Shown here: in pieces, positions 21,058 to 32,137 of the stretch | How the letters are laid out: each line of letters starts with the position of its first letter | Numbering within the stretch: position 1 is the first letter of the stretch | Origin: Hyposmocoma kahamanoa | Lineage: Eukaryota; Arthropoda; Insecta; Lepidoptera; Cosmopterigidae | Length of the DNA: 64,000 nt | Assembly (NCBI RefSeq): GCF_003589595.1 | Contig: NW_020654810.1 | Coordinates: 17,038,594-17,102,593 of the forward strand | Reading direction: 5' to 3' | Program-made: the position numbers and the translations under genes | Notes under the pieces: generated by a model | The model's input: the letters and a program-made list of their open reading frames with translations, nothing else | What the model was told of the DNA's origin: nothing | Database searches by the model: none

Positions 21058-21552
21058 GACGCACGTTATACTCGCGTCTCTTTTCATTCTGGTTAGGAAA
21101 TAATATCACGCGCGGGATTTATTTTTTATCGCACTTTTCATGTTTAGCATTAGCTTAGCTGTAGCTCATATCAAATTCGTTCTATCAATGAGTTATATTC
21201 GTATATAAAAACAGTAGACATACAAATATAGTCTGTTTTTTTTTGAGATTTACATTTACTCCAATGATGTTTGCATGGTTGCCAGTTTTCGGAAAATTTT
21301 AAACAGTTATGTAGTCGTTGTCGATAATTTTATCGATAGATTGTGATAGAAGACATATTTTGCAAAAAAGTATGAGTAGTGAATGTTATGATTAATAATT
21401 GAATTATCGCCTTCTAATCACGTCGTAATACCTAATTATCATTTTAACAGTTGACTTATTGGTGTAGAAATCAATTAGTGGAGTACAGACGCTTGTGCTC
21501 ATTCCAATGCAAATTTTTGCCTTATTGAGTACGATTATTATCTGTGATTATA
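21058..21552 (+). repeat. ~490-bp unit, second copy
   Basis: Partner of 13967-14462. It is followed immediately by a 3' fragment of family A, so this copy is flanked on both sides by family A sequence. Confidence 0.8.
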
Positions 21553-21617
21553 TGTGGACAAGCGTGTCGCTTACCACCAGGCGCACGACTTGTTCGTTCC
21601 GTTACTTGGTATCATTG
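21553..21617 (+). mobile_element. SINE-like family A 3' fragment
   Basis: gtggacaagcgtgtcgctta, then ccaccaggcgcacgacttg and ttacttggtatcatt: only the last ~65 bp of the family. Confidence 0.75.
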
Positions 21618-22362
21618 GTGTCCCGTATGCGTTTGATTAATTATTCATAAGACTGCAATAGACATTTCGTGAGTTGTTGTTACCACGCCCGTAAAAGTTA
21701 CTGAAGTAGATATTAGAATAATTTCAAAACATCAATTGTTTCAACAAATATGACATCTAAACTGCTGAAAAGGCGGTTCTTTTGCATTGTTGATGATGAT
21801 GAGATGCATTTCTCCACTACGTGACTTTCTTTTGATTAAAAAAGTGAGTCTATAGCCGAATAGGGCTGAAGACACACGGATTATTCTATAAGTGGCATTG
21901 CAGCGCTTGCCGGCTACGGCTATTTTTCTATATATTTCTCTTTTATAGGCTGTGTACTAAATTTGCAATCTTGTAATCATTTTCGTTTTTAACTTCGGTT
22001 AAAATAAACATTACACCTAATTTCTTTATCAATACTTACGCATTATACTTAGAATTGATATAATGAGAACGTTATAGCCTATAGACAACATCTCACAAAT
22101 TTTAGTTTGGTTATTCACATTTATTTCTTGAATTTATATTACCTGCAAGACTAATATTAATTTATTGATTATAAATTAATTCTAGGTTTCTTATTAATAA
22201 ATATGTACATAATTATGTTCTTTTGATTTGATCAGCAAGTACACTTGGTAGTATATCCAAACGCAAGGAGAGAAGCTTCGTCGGTATTCATTTCTTCTTA
22301 TCGTACGTGTGGCAAATTGAAAGCTTCTGGAATTGGCCACATGTGAAAGAAACTAAACTAGT
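21618..22362. other. AT-rich DNA, nothing recognised
   Basis: No gene or repeat supported. Confidence 0.55.
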
Positions 22363-22440
22363 GTAACAATCGCGAAAACCTAAGAACTCGATAACTAAAA
22401 AACAAACAAATACGAAATTTTCAAAAAGGAACTCTCTGTG
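22363..22440 (+). repeat. Family P terminal fragment
   Basis: Reads gtgtaacaatcgcgaaaacc and taagaactcgata, the conserved P end. It lies just upstream of the mariner. Confidence 0.65.
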
Positions 22441-22509
22441 AGTAGGTTACATTTTACTTTATGAGACTGTCATTTGCTTTTCATTGTGGCGTCGTTTTCA
22501 AAACTGTAA

Positions 22510-23570
22510 GTCGCTATTACAATGAATTTCAGTTGTGAAAATTGAAGTGCCTATGATTTTCTACGATTTTCGATGTGGCTTAAGTCAACAAAAGAGTTGT
22601 CAGAGACTTCAATTGGCATTTGGTAATGAAGCCCTAAGTCGTAGCTCCGTGTATTCGTGATTCAGTGAATTTGGATGTGGACGTGATCATCTCCATGATG
22701 ATGTACGTGAAGGTCGGCCGGCGACTACAGTTACCGAATTTAATATTGATACCGTACGATAACTGATTGAAGCTGACAAAAAATTACTTGTCAGCAAATT
22801 CGTACTGTAATAGGCATTGTAATGAGCCAGGTGCAAAAGATATTGCATGTACATCTGAAGGTTCGGAAACTTTGCACTCGGTGGATACCGCATGATTTAA
22901 CGGAATACCAGAAACGACTGCGTGTAGCGTCGCGCCGTAAAATGATAAAAAAGTTGAAGTTATAAAAATATAATATAGTGACAGGTAACAAAATCGTGTG
23001 TACTGCTTTGAACCGGAAAGAAAAAGGCAATCCGCAGAATGGGTTTTTCCTTTTGAAGATTTGCCGACGAAAGTTAAGAATACTTGGAGCATCGGTAAGA
23101 AAATGGTTACTTCTTTCTTCGGCACATCAGGACATTACACTACTGTAGCCCCTGAAGACCAAAGGACAGTAACTGCAGATTGGTATGTAAACACCTGCTT
23201 GCCCAGAGTGTTAGACAAAATTCGCGAAAAGCGTCCTCGAAGCAATATCGTCCTTCGCCACGACAACGCTTCTTCACATTTCTGCTAAGGTAACGAATGC
23301 GTATTTGAAGGCCTCAAATGTTTATCTGATGACCCATCCGCTATACAGCTCAGATCATGCGCCATGTGACTTCTTTTTATGTTCAAAAATCAAAGATTAT
23401 CTTAGAGGTTTCCGATTTTTTTACATTTATCTATTTATTTACAGGCGGTGAATCATTTCCACGAAGCCATTGAAGAGGTCCCTACAGAAAACAAGCGATA
23501 TTGTAAGCTGTTTTAATGTGCATATGATGTAAATAGTTTTTCAGTTCAATATGTAGATGTGCTGTTCGAC
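22510..23570 (+). pseudogene. Dead mariner transposase (Tc1/mariner, DD34D type)
   Basis: Broken translation follows a mariner transposase in order. First come the N-terminal helix-turn-helix (MIFYDFRCGLSQQKSCQRL, VREGRPATTVTE, CQQIRTVIG) and KLCTRWIPHDLTEYQKRLRV. Then come VTGN, where the family has VTGD with the first catalytic Asp, and WVFPFEDLPTK. Last come LRHDNASSH with the second Asp and HPLYSSDHAPCDFFL with the third. The second and third Asp codons are separated by 103 bases, 34 codons plus one, so the D34D spacing is intact but broken by a single-base shift. Several stops and frameshifts, and an AT-rich insertion near 23420-23445 ending ctatttatttacag, kill the gene. The start codon and clean TIRs were not identified. 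Confidence 0.9.
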
Positions 23571-24079
23571 GGCCTTTAATGAACAAACATCGGTTTATTT
23601 AAAAAAATGGCGACAACGATTTCCCGCAAAAAATGTCAAAAAATTAAATTCGTGAAGAAAAAATAAAACCTAAGATTAGAAGAGAGTAGCGAAAAATTTT
23701 AGTACTCAATAAACGTCAACCAATGATTTTACAATAAATTGTGAACAGATGCTTGTCGCCTTTTTTCATCAAAACAAGGAAAAGATACTAATGATAATAT
23801 ATGAAGAGGCTGTACGGTAGAATCTTCGCCTATCAAATGAAAAGGTGAAAACTTGTAAAAGAAAAATATTATACAATACATGTGCCAAAAAATTATCTCA
23901 CGTTTACATAATCAATTGTTGACTACTGCTGCCTACTCGTTGGCGTTCTTGATCAGAAGTAACCGGCAACATTATATCAATACTGACACTGGCCTGAGCT
24001 TAACAGCCGCCATTAAGGAAAAATAATAGTAATAATGACTAATTGGTAAAAATGGTATCCTTATTTATTTTCATAATTT
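23571..24079. other. AT-rich DNA, nothing recognised
   Basis: May contain the rest of the mariner 3' end. Nothing else seen. Confidence 0.5.
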
Positions 24080-24185
24080 AATACAGTGTCATTAGTATCT
24101 AGGTATGTAAGTATAAAATAGTTAAATGACTAAGCAAGTATTAAGTGCTTCTCCTAAATTATAGTCTTCGCGCGCAATTTGCTTA
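24080..24185 (+). repeat. ~105-bp repeat, inverted copy at 41575-41680
   Basis: Shares cattagtatctaggta, agttaaatgactaag and aagtattaagtgctt with the reverse complement of 41575-41680. It merges into the family Q copy beginning about 24175. Confidence 0.75.
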
Positions 24186-24430
24186 GGTACTATCAGCAAA
24201 GTCGACGCGTTACCATCTTAATGATTTGTTTTGCGTGTACGTAACAGCGGGGGCTAAATACTGTCACCCACAGCTTACTTTTGTTTTTATTGAAAATTTT
24301 CACACAAAACACTATAAGCTAAGGGACGGGATTAGCTACAATCTCCGCCTGCAAAAATAAAACTGTTTTGGAATTCGGAAGGCTTAAATTTTGTCGTAAG
24401 TTAATGAGACGTATACTATCTGTAAATTTA
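24175..24430 (+). repeat. Family Q repeat
   Basis: Family Q is defined here by gcaaagtcgacgcgtta, acaaaacacta/acaaggg, gggacgg.a.tagc and ttcggaaggctt. It aligns with 60950-61180 on the same strand and with 24745-24965 and 34340-34475 in reverse. Confidence 0.65.
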
Positions 24431-24451
24431 AAGCCTTCCCCAGATTTTTAG

Positions 24452-24734
24452 TGGCAGTACAGCTCATTATGAAAGAATTCGTCCAAGAAAATTATTGCCA
24501 CCTTACCTATTTCTGCCGTCAAACTGATATGTGAGAAGTACTGTGTTCCGGTTGTGAAGGGTAAGGGTGCTGGTGAAATTATAGGCACGAGTCTTGTCAA
24601 CTTATATCTCAGAGTGACAGGCGTAGTGGCAGTGCCCCAGAGATGTTTGTGATTGAAAGCTCTAAGTGGCACTGTAACTGTTGTGGACAGGCGCACGATT
24701 TGTTCGTCCCGTTTAGGCATCATTAAAAAAAAAA
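24452..24734 (+). mobile_element. SINE-like family A copy
   Basis: From gtacagctcattatgaaaga to the A-run ending at 24734. A ~20-base gap removes part of the gtgtcgcttaccaccagg block. Confidence 0.8.
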
Positions 24735-24744
24735 GATTAAAACT

Positions 24745-24965
24745 GTTTTGTTTGCGAACGAAGATTGTAGCGGGTCTCATGCCTTATTTTGTTGATCCCG
24801 TTTTTTGACAAAACCTTTCATGTTTATAATAAAAAATACGATCTAACTCTTAAACGACACTGGTTGACAAGAAACAAGCAAGCTCCGGGTGGCCGCTACT
24901 GATCGGCGTTGCCTGTACGCAAAAAAAGAACTTAGGTGGTAAATCGTCAACTTTGCTAATAATAT
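24745..24965 (-). repeat. Family Q repeat, inverted copy
   Basis: The reverse complement matches 24175-24430 and 60950-61180 (gtttgcgaacgaagattgta, then acaaaacctttc and aatcgtcaactttgc). The two Q copies lie head to head around a family A copy. Confidence 0.65.
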
Positions 24966-25084
24966 TTCCTCAGCTAAAGAGAATCCCACTGATCTTCGTA
25001 TTATATATCTACATAAAAGTTAAAGTTTAGATAAATGTAAATTTCGAGATTTTTTTGTGTTTGTTTTGTTGGCTTGTGCATATG

Positions 25085-25130
25085 CGATTTAGATGCGAAA
25101 AATAGTTTCATTTCAAAATATACAATGGGT
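25085..25130 (+). repeat. Family P fragment
   Basis: gcgatttagatgcgaaaaat then agtttcatttcaaaatat, the terminal part of family P. Confidence 0.5.
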
Positions 25131-25190
25131 TTTTTTTATCTCTGTAGCTATGATTGTTGCGCATAAACCTTTAAGTTAAAAATTGTAATA

Positions 25191-25965
25191 GGGTAAGATT
25201 GCGTTAGTCGTACCACCGCCTAATTCGTACTCCAGCGATATCTGGTCTCACATACGTGAGAAGTAATGTAGTAAAATATTAATAATGTCTAGTAATATAA
25301 ATTTGAACTGTTAAGAAACAAAAACAAACCGGCGGCTGGCCGACGTTCGTGTTGGGAAAAATATTAAAAAGTAAGTTTTTGCAGTTTGCTTTAAAATTTC
25401 TTATTCTTTCGGAAGCTATTCCCAGGAGAAATATGGTGTTAAACCTATTTTTTTATTATTATTTTATTATATTATATTTGTGATATATGTGTTCAACCAA
25501 ACTAATTTTGTAGTGCCTTTATTATATATACGCCTTTATTTGATTACCGAAGCATGTTAATTTTATTTCATTAGACTTTGCAAGCCAATTTCAGGAGAAT
25601 TTTAATTATATTTAATTACAATTTATAGTTTTAGTTCAGAAATATTTACTTATAATTTTATTTCGACCTTAGTACCTGTATCTACATTTTAATTGTTATT
25701 ATGGTCTATTTTTATGAGTACTGTACTATATAGTTTATGAAGTCCAGGACTGAAATGTTATTCTAAGTACGACTTAGGTTATAGGTTGCTTTTTGAAAAT
25801 CTTGTCAATACCTGGCTCCCTAAACGTTTTTGGTATTTTCATTAAAACACATTGACAGTAACATAAATAAAGATCGCCTAGACGCTCAAGGCTTTGTTTA
25901 ATTTAAATAGCCTTAAATATTACAGCGGTTTTTTCTTAGGGGGTACGACTACCGCAACCTTACCC
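25191..25965. mobile_element. TIR element of 775 bp with TA target duplication
   Basis: The left end gggtaagattgcgttagtcg and then taccac is inverted at the right end with three or four mismatches (gggtaaggttgcggtagtcg, taccccc). TA flanks both ends (25189-25190, 25966-25967). No transposase frame. A TA duplication suits Tc1/mariner-type mobilisation, which is inference. Confidence 0.75.
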
Positions 25966-25967
25966 TA

Positions 25968-27554
25968 TTTATTAGTGTTTTAACATTTCCAACGCGTACA
26001 AAGTTCCTTATTACCAATTACAAAGTATTCTCTTCAGAGAACAGTAATTTAAAACTTATTTTACTCGTAAATTCCACTCGAAAATCTTATACGAAATCTA
26101 ACGTCGACTTCAGAGATTTTGTGTAAAAAATCGTATTTGTAGCAGTTATATAGGGAAATCTACTAGGAATTTACTATAAAATAAATAATCAACAATATAT
26201 AAACTTAAAATGTTACCAAAGTATGATAGCATTGTAGTTTTAAGCATGATTTCTATGTAAAGAATCATCGACGGATCACATTAGCCTTTCGAAAATGTCA
26301 ACCAAATAAAGAGATTATTAAAAATATGATTACTATAACACGTAGCTATAATTTAAAAAATAATCCTACAACAATTTAAAAAAAAACACGGTAAAAATCT
26401 GGAAGATTTAGAGTCACAAATGAACCACGCGACACAAATTGAAATTTATGACGGTAAGAAAATAGTATATTATCAAGTAACATGTAACATCCTCACAACA
26501 CGTATTCATAAAAACATCAGTCCATAGATAATTTTCAGGACGTTATTAATAACCAACCACAACCCATAATCAGCAGCAATTAAAAAACTACACCTACAAT
26601 CTCACAATTTGCGTTACTACCACTTAATTGGTAGGGAGATAATGTATTCATGAATTCTCTACTTGCCTTCGTAGAGCCTTCACCGATAAAATTAATTGTT
26701 GCTTGCAAAACATCTATTAAAACTCCAAGTTAAGGCCGCCGCACGCTATTCAGAACGTGTATTGAACGGGCCAAACGACCTATACATAGCCACCTGGACG
26801 GTCACATAGAAAAATTAATTCGTTACACAAAGTTCCAACTTAACCGCTTACACAAAAAGCAGCCTTGCCTTGAAGTAATAAAGCTCAATGTTACGGCTTA
26901 CAAAGACATAGAACTCTACCGCCCTAAGCGTTCGTCAGTATTCTGTTAGTATACAATAAATATTCGGCGCCAGTTGTGCTTGCCAAGGCACACACATATA
27001 CATAGGAAAGCGACGTTGTAGCTTGCCAAGAGCGGCAACGTCGCACGGTCGCTCGTCGGATTCAGAGTTTGCTTCAATTTGTTGAGCTCTTGTCGAGTTG
27101 ATATTTATTTGCTGGAGTGAAAATGATCTTTACGAGAACTATGTAAAGTATCAAATGCGTATGTAGATTTTCGTATAGACTTGTCAGATGAACACGCAAA
27201 ACCGAGCGAGGGTAGCGGGACGCGTGTTGTCTACGCATTGTATTCGTTTTTTACGGTGCGCGATAGAATCGATGTCAGTTGGCAGATTTTTGTATTGTAC
27301 CGTTTTTTGGCCTTGTTTCTAGTCCTAGCTGAATAGTAGCGAACAATAAGCGTATTGCTAAACCGGCAGCATTGTGAAATAGCGATAAGAATGGTTAAAA
27401 GGTTAAATTCTATGCTAATTAATACGGTTTTCTAATTGGCTGAATAGAGGCGTTAATTGACTCTTAACTACCTATGGTGGATTTATGCATATCATATATA
27501 ATTATCATAATTAAATTTGAATCTAAATCTATGACCGAAATATAAATTACTCAC
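25968..27554. other. Unassigned DNA, with a GC-rich block at 26995-27080
   Basis: Mostly AT-rich without repeats I recognise. The block at 26995-27080 (gcggcaacgtcgcacggtcg) precedes cggattcagag and has a TATA-like tatacata just upstream, which might be a promoter with a non-coding first exon. A second GC-rich patch lies at 27200-27235. No coding exon was found. Confidence 0.35.
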
Positions 27555-28533
27555 AAAATGTCATAAAAGTATCTGCAGCACTGTACTCAACTTTTGTAAA
27601 TAACCATAAAAAGAGCTAAAATAGATATGGCGGTGTGTACACTGTACTCCTATATTGCCATATAAATGACATGAAAATAGCTATAACATTACAGTCCACT
27701 GTACTCCTACATTATCTTAAAATGCAAGGAAATAACTGCAACGCGCGAATAAACTACGTTCATATATTGCCATAATAATGGCATGAAAATTTCTACAATG
27801 CTACAGTTCACTGTAAATATTCCTAAATTACTAAAAAATGACAAGTAAATAGGTGTAACGCTGGAGTAACTACGTTCCTACATTACCATACTAATGCCAT
27901 GAAAATTTCTTCTATGCTTCAGTCGTTTGTATTCATAGGTTACCTTAAAATGACACGAAAATATAACTCTAGAGAAAACTACGTTCCTGTAATTCCATAA
28001 AAATAGCGTGAAAATAACCCTAGCGTTGTGGAATCTATGTTCCCTTATTGCCATGTAAATGACATAAAAAAGCTGCACCTAGCGCTAGATTACTTACTAC
28101 GTTCTTATATTGCCATAATAAAGGTATGTAAATAGCTATAGCGCTACAGTCCACTGTGTTCCTAAAATTCTTCAAAAATGACAAGAAAATAACTGTAGCG
28201 CTAGCCAAAACGACGTTTATTATATTAAGATAAAAATACGTTACAATAACTATAGCTCTATGTAAACTATATTTTTATACTGTTAATAAATGGCATGAAA
28301 ATACCTAAAGCACTACAGACCACAGTATTCCTAAATTACTTGAAAAATGGCAAGAAAAAAGCTGTAGCGCTAGAGAAAATTGCGTTTCTATATTGTCAGA
28401 AAAATGGTATGAAAATAACAATAGCTCTACAATTCACTGTACATATTCTTTAATTACGATAAAAATGACTTCAACTCTAAGTAAATAGCTCTAACGCTAG
28501 AGTAAACTATAAAATGGCATGAAAATTACTGAC
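27555..28533 (+). repeat. Tandem array of two alternating ~57-bp subunits
   Basis: About 17 subunits follow one another at intervals of 52-62 (mostly 56-57) bases. Two types alternate. Type 1 is built on ctacgttcctatattgccat, aaaatggcatgaaaat and agcgctacagtccac. Type 2 is built on tgtattcctaaattact, aaaaatgacaagaaaataac and tagcgctagag. The functional period is therefore a ~114-bp dimer, repeated about eight times with substantial decay. Both subunits share the ggcg/agcgcta core, so they derive from one ancestor. No coding frame runs through it. Confidence 0.85.
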
Positions 28534-28916
28534 AAATACCGTCAACCGATAGTTTTGTTATGCAAGTTTCTTGTAATATAAAAGAAATACGTAACTCATA
28601 CACGATTTACGATAAGACAGGGTTTCTTGTTGAATTTACGTTAGTATATTATATACTCATAATATTAACACCAAGTTTCCGAGACCATTATCTATTGCCC
28701 TTGGCTATACTGACAAAAAACTTCAGTATCAGGACCCACTATTCTCAATTCTCAAAGTTATTCTAACGTGGTTAGCTTAGTTGTTCAACCAATTCTGATT
28801 GATACTTTAATAGACTCTCGACAATGCAGAAATTAAATCAAAGTTACGGAAAACAGATTTTAATGCAATTTATCACTAATTATTTATCACTGTAAAAAAA
28901 AAATTAGAAATTTACC
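28534..28916. other. AT-rich DNA, nothing recognised
   Basis: No gene or repeat supported. Confidence 0.55.
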
Positions 28917-29100
28917 ACGAGCTTTTCGGTGAAGGAAAATATCGTGAGGAAACCTGCCTGCATCTGCAAAGCAATTTAATGATGTGTGTTAAATTCCTAA
29001 TCCACATTGGGCCCGCATGAGAACTATAGCCCAAGCCCTCTCATTGTAAAAGGAGGCCTATGCGCAGCAGTGGGACAATATAGGCTAGTTATTATCATCA
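28917..29100 (+). mobile_element. RTE-type LINE (or its SINE) 3' end
   Basis: Contains ggtgaaggaaaatatcgtga and ggaaacctgcctgc, then caaagcaatttaatg, tcctaatccacattgggccc, aggaggcctatgc and gcagcagtgggaca, ending in tattatcatcatta. This is the well-known 3' terminus of lepidopteran RTE-like LINEs and the SINEs that borrow it. Confidence 0.8.
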
Positions 29101-29234
29101 TTATTTCGATTGTTTTCCGAATCATCTCTTACTTACATTACTTGCATTACTTAATAAAACGTCACGGGGAGTAGCTTTTTTCCCAGTAACGAAAAAAATT
29201 GCGTAATTTTTTAAACCTTTTTCGAGTGACGGGT

Positions 29235-29830
29235 AAGATACAAAAGACAATAAAAGCTTAAATACTAGTAAGTAAAACTAGGATTTTTAAATTATGTGAA
29301 TAATATTTTGTCCCCGCGGCGAGGTGTCCAAGACACTGGCAAGACTGAAAATTTTGTACAGATGAAGGGCACCTGGACCCCACGGGCCAAGGGTTTCGAC
29401 TCCAAAGGCTGTAAATAGGTAGTCGGACCCGAGATCCTGATACTTATTACTTTTTATTCTTTCCGCCAACTCAGCTGCGGAACCAGCCCTGTTGCTGGTG
29501 TGCCGGAGATGGGATGGGGCAAGTATGTCGGCACATGTGGCGTCTCACGCCAGTGCCCGGCCCATACTCCAAGGGATGAGAGTCATTCCGTCCGGGCGTA
29601 TGCCATCTGTTCGCGACATGCCGTTTGGCTCGAGTATAGCGGGCACGTTAACAGTGGCTAAGGCCCGGCGGATGATGTCGTTGAGGACTGCACGCCGGGA
29701 GATACGAGGTCAGCGCTCAGGAAGGTACCAGTACTGGCAGAGGGGAAAGCGTGTAGCTAGTGGCCAGATAACCACCTGGACGCCGCGTCTAGACGCGCTC
29801 GGTCTATTGGGGTGCAATGAATGCGTAATT
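29235..29830 (-). mobile_element. LINE pol C-terminal domain with 3'UTR (broken)
   Basis: Minus translation reads [63 protein letters not shown] and then a stop near 29287. The RPD-x-D pattern resembles the restriction-like endonuclease region of non-LTR retrotransposons; that subdomain name is tentative. A TGG-to-TGA change puts a stop just before DATCAD. The last part of pol (NAAS..GTLP in the sister copy) is largely deleted. The 3'UTR (ttaaaaatcctagttttact, then acaataaaagc on the appropriate strand) matches 56745-56830. Confidence 0.75.
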
Positions 29831-29914
29831 TTGATTAAGCGGCATGAAGTTGTCAAAGCTAGGTACGAAAATTTGCGGAAAATTAGCCATTCTCCGGTCC
29901 ACTTCAGTATATAA

Positions 29915-30429
29915 CACGGTTAGAACATACAGTGTCTTATATATGATTTATATAGTGACAACGCTATGAAACATTCGACAAATAAATTAGGAGTGAATTT
30001 ACATTTAGACCGACAGCAAGAATATTAATGCCAACGCGAACGGATCAATACGGGTAGTTTTTCATATACGCAGTTGAGCTATTGTTTACAAATTCATCAC
30101 GAGATGTAGACCGTATAAAGGGATATGAGGGAATCGTAACTCCCCGCATCCGTCTTCCGGACAGAGTTGGCGCTCGCTGGTCCGTAGTATGCAGAGTAGA
30201 GTCTGGCTTTTTGTACAACATGGCTTAATAGTTAAGTACGCGCCTGCGCAAATACTCCCTCTGCGAAGTAGAAACAAGGCAGCTCCATCAACATTCTGGA
30301 ACGCATGAAGAGCGTCGCTTTTACCTGCTCACTACAGCAACCAATATGTTACATCTGACCGTCAACGCCCTCCACTCTCTTTATTTTTATTTATTAAATT
30401 TTTTTTATATTTTTATATATTATATATTT
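29915..30429. other. Unassigned DNA
   Basis: Bases 30090-30320 are GC-richer and open on the minus strand for about 60 codons (CILRTSERQLCPEDGCGELR). That may be a retroelement fragment, but I do not recognise it. Confidence 0.35.
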
Positions 30430-31115
30430 GTTTTCATGATCTGATTGAAACGACGAATCGATAATGTACGTTTATGTCGCTAACGATTAACTTGAATGCC
30501 AGGGAATAACGACAGATCGATACGATTATCGTGACGTTCGATCGAATCGAAGAATCGTCTGTATATGGGTTTATACTTTACATTACTAGTGTTAATGTTT
30601 GTTTGGTCTCACGAATATATATTGCGTTTCATTGCCAGTCTTAGAAGTTGTTTATGTTTATATATAGGTAAGTATATTCACATTTTAGTAGCAGTAGAGT
30701 TGTGAAAGAGTTAGGCCAGGGAAGTCCTGCCACTTTGCCTATTTCTGCCGCGAAGCGGTAGAGTGGTGATGTGGTACTGCGTTCCCATTTTGAAGGGTAA
30801 GGATGCTGGTGAAATTATAAGCACATGGGACTTCTCAACTTACGTCGTCGAGTGGCACGGCGACTGTTGAGGATAGGTGTGTCGCTTACCACCAGGCGCA
30901 CGGCTTGCTCATCCCTTCACTTGGTATTATAAAAAAACATATATTCCGTGAAAAATAGCGGTAATGCATGAATAAACTTTCCATGAATGACACCTCACGA
31001 GACATTTCCACTAAATTTTGATACCAGGGGTAGCGTTGAGTAGCGAGTGATCGATGCTATTATTGTGATGATCGATCGAAACGACAATCGTCTATGTATA
31101 TGGGGGCCTTTAAGG
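30430..31115 (+). repeat. cgat-rich repeat, two similar pieces either side of a SINE
   Basis: At 30535-30575 gttcgatcgaatcgaagaat then cgtctgtatatggg, and at 31065-31105 gatcgatcgaaacgacaatc then gtctatgtatatggg, are clearly related. A family A copy lies between. They may be two parts of one element or a tandem duplication. Confidence 0.45.
30690..30937 (+). mobile_element. SINE-like family A copy
   Basis: From agcagtagagttgtgaaaga to the A-run ending at 30937. The gcgcagtggcagtgcc...aaagctc block is deleted. Confidence 0.85.
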
Positions 31116-31140
31116 TCGCCGGTTATTAAATGCGATGTGA

Positions 31141-31345
31141 ATGAACTGCCATAGTGGCCGAACGGTTACCATGCTACGCAAAGGTCCCGGAATCCATTCC
31201 CGGGTCGAGAGAAGTATATGTATGGCCTACATTTGTTTCTCTCGTGAATTTGGGTGTAATTTGTGGTTGTCTATATGTGTGTCCATGGCACCCGCGATTC
31301 AGAGTGCATTAAAAAAAGAACATTCTTCTAATTTAATAACATATG
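31141..31345 (+). mobile_element. tRNA-derived SINE
   Basis: Box A-like tagtggccgaacggtta and box B-like ggtcccggaatccattcccg start it. A body follows (tttctctcgtgaatttgggt, gtggttgtctatatgtgtgt, ccatggcacccgcg) that is repeated in reverse at 35600-35800, and an A-rich tail begins near 31312. The combination of pol III head, shared body and A-tail defines a SINE. Confidence 0.75.
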
Positions 31346-31655
31346 CCACGTTTTAAGAGGTACAGCGAAATAATGAAGATATGTGATTAGTTCTAGTTAC
31401 ACATGTTCCGTCGTATTTCGTGGATAGTTTTAAAACGTAATCAATTCGAGTATAAGCGCACGATACTTGGCTTGTTAGGCAATCGGTAATGAATGATTCA
31501 ACGGTTACAACAATGCCCGAAGTATTTCCTTCCTCGCAGATTCCGTCTATTGTGCAGCTTCAAGGAAATTAATGACAGTTACCCGTTTATACTTGTGATT
31601 GCTTGTTTGTTGCAATATTATCTGTGGAAACTTATAATTGACCATCTATATTTAT

Positions 31656-31935
31656 TTTTAACCGACTTCAAAAAAGGAGGAGGTTGTCAATTTGACTTTT
31701 TTTGTATGTTACGCGATAACTGTGAACCGATTCTGATGCTTCTTTTTTGTTGGAAAGAGGGTATCTCAGTAGCCGTCTCATTTAAAATTGAAGAAAGTAT
31801 TCCACCTCTAAGGATGGCAAACTAGGGGAAGATTCCGTTTTCGCGCACTTTCCCGTAACCGATTTCTATAAAACTTGGCAAATAGATCCACGAACTTTAG
31901 AGGTCTTTTTTTGGTACTCTGCACTGAGATGATTG
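31656..31935 (+). repeat. Family B interspersed repeat
   Basis: From accgacttcaaaaaaggagg to cacgaactttagaggtc and ggtactctgcactgagatga. One of the best-preserved copies. The last block is also present at the outer end of the 1322 copy, which fixes that boundary. Confidence 0.8.
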
Positions 31936-32137
31936 CAACTATTTAAATATCTTGCTGTTAGTTTCCCTAAAAATGTTAAATAAATGAAAACATTAAAATT
32001 AAAAACATTTCAGTATAAGACTTATCATTTAAATCATATAGAGGCTATTATTATATTGCGACACCTCCCACGTAAGTTGTAAGTCAAAACACAATTTTTT
32101 GCTTTATAACTTAAATATATCATTTCTTATGTATTTA

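Noticed and set aside
27555..28533. Regularly spaced repeats resembling a CRISPR array
   Set aside because: There are no identical repeats separated by unique spacers. The whole unit is repeated, the two subunit types are homologous, and the host is an animal.
29492..29914. 140-codon plus-strand frame
   Set aside because: It is antisense to the LINE pol C-terminal domain, which has clear family motifs on the minus strand.
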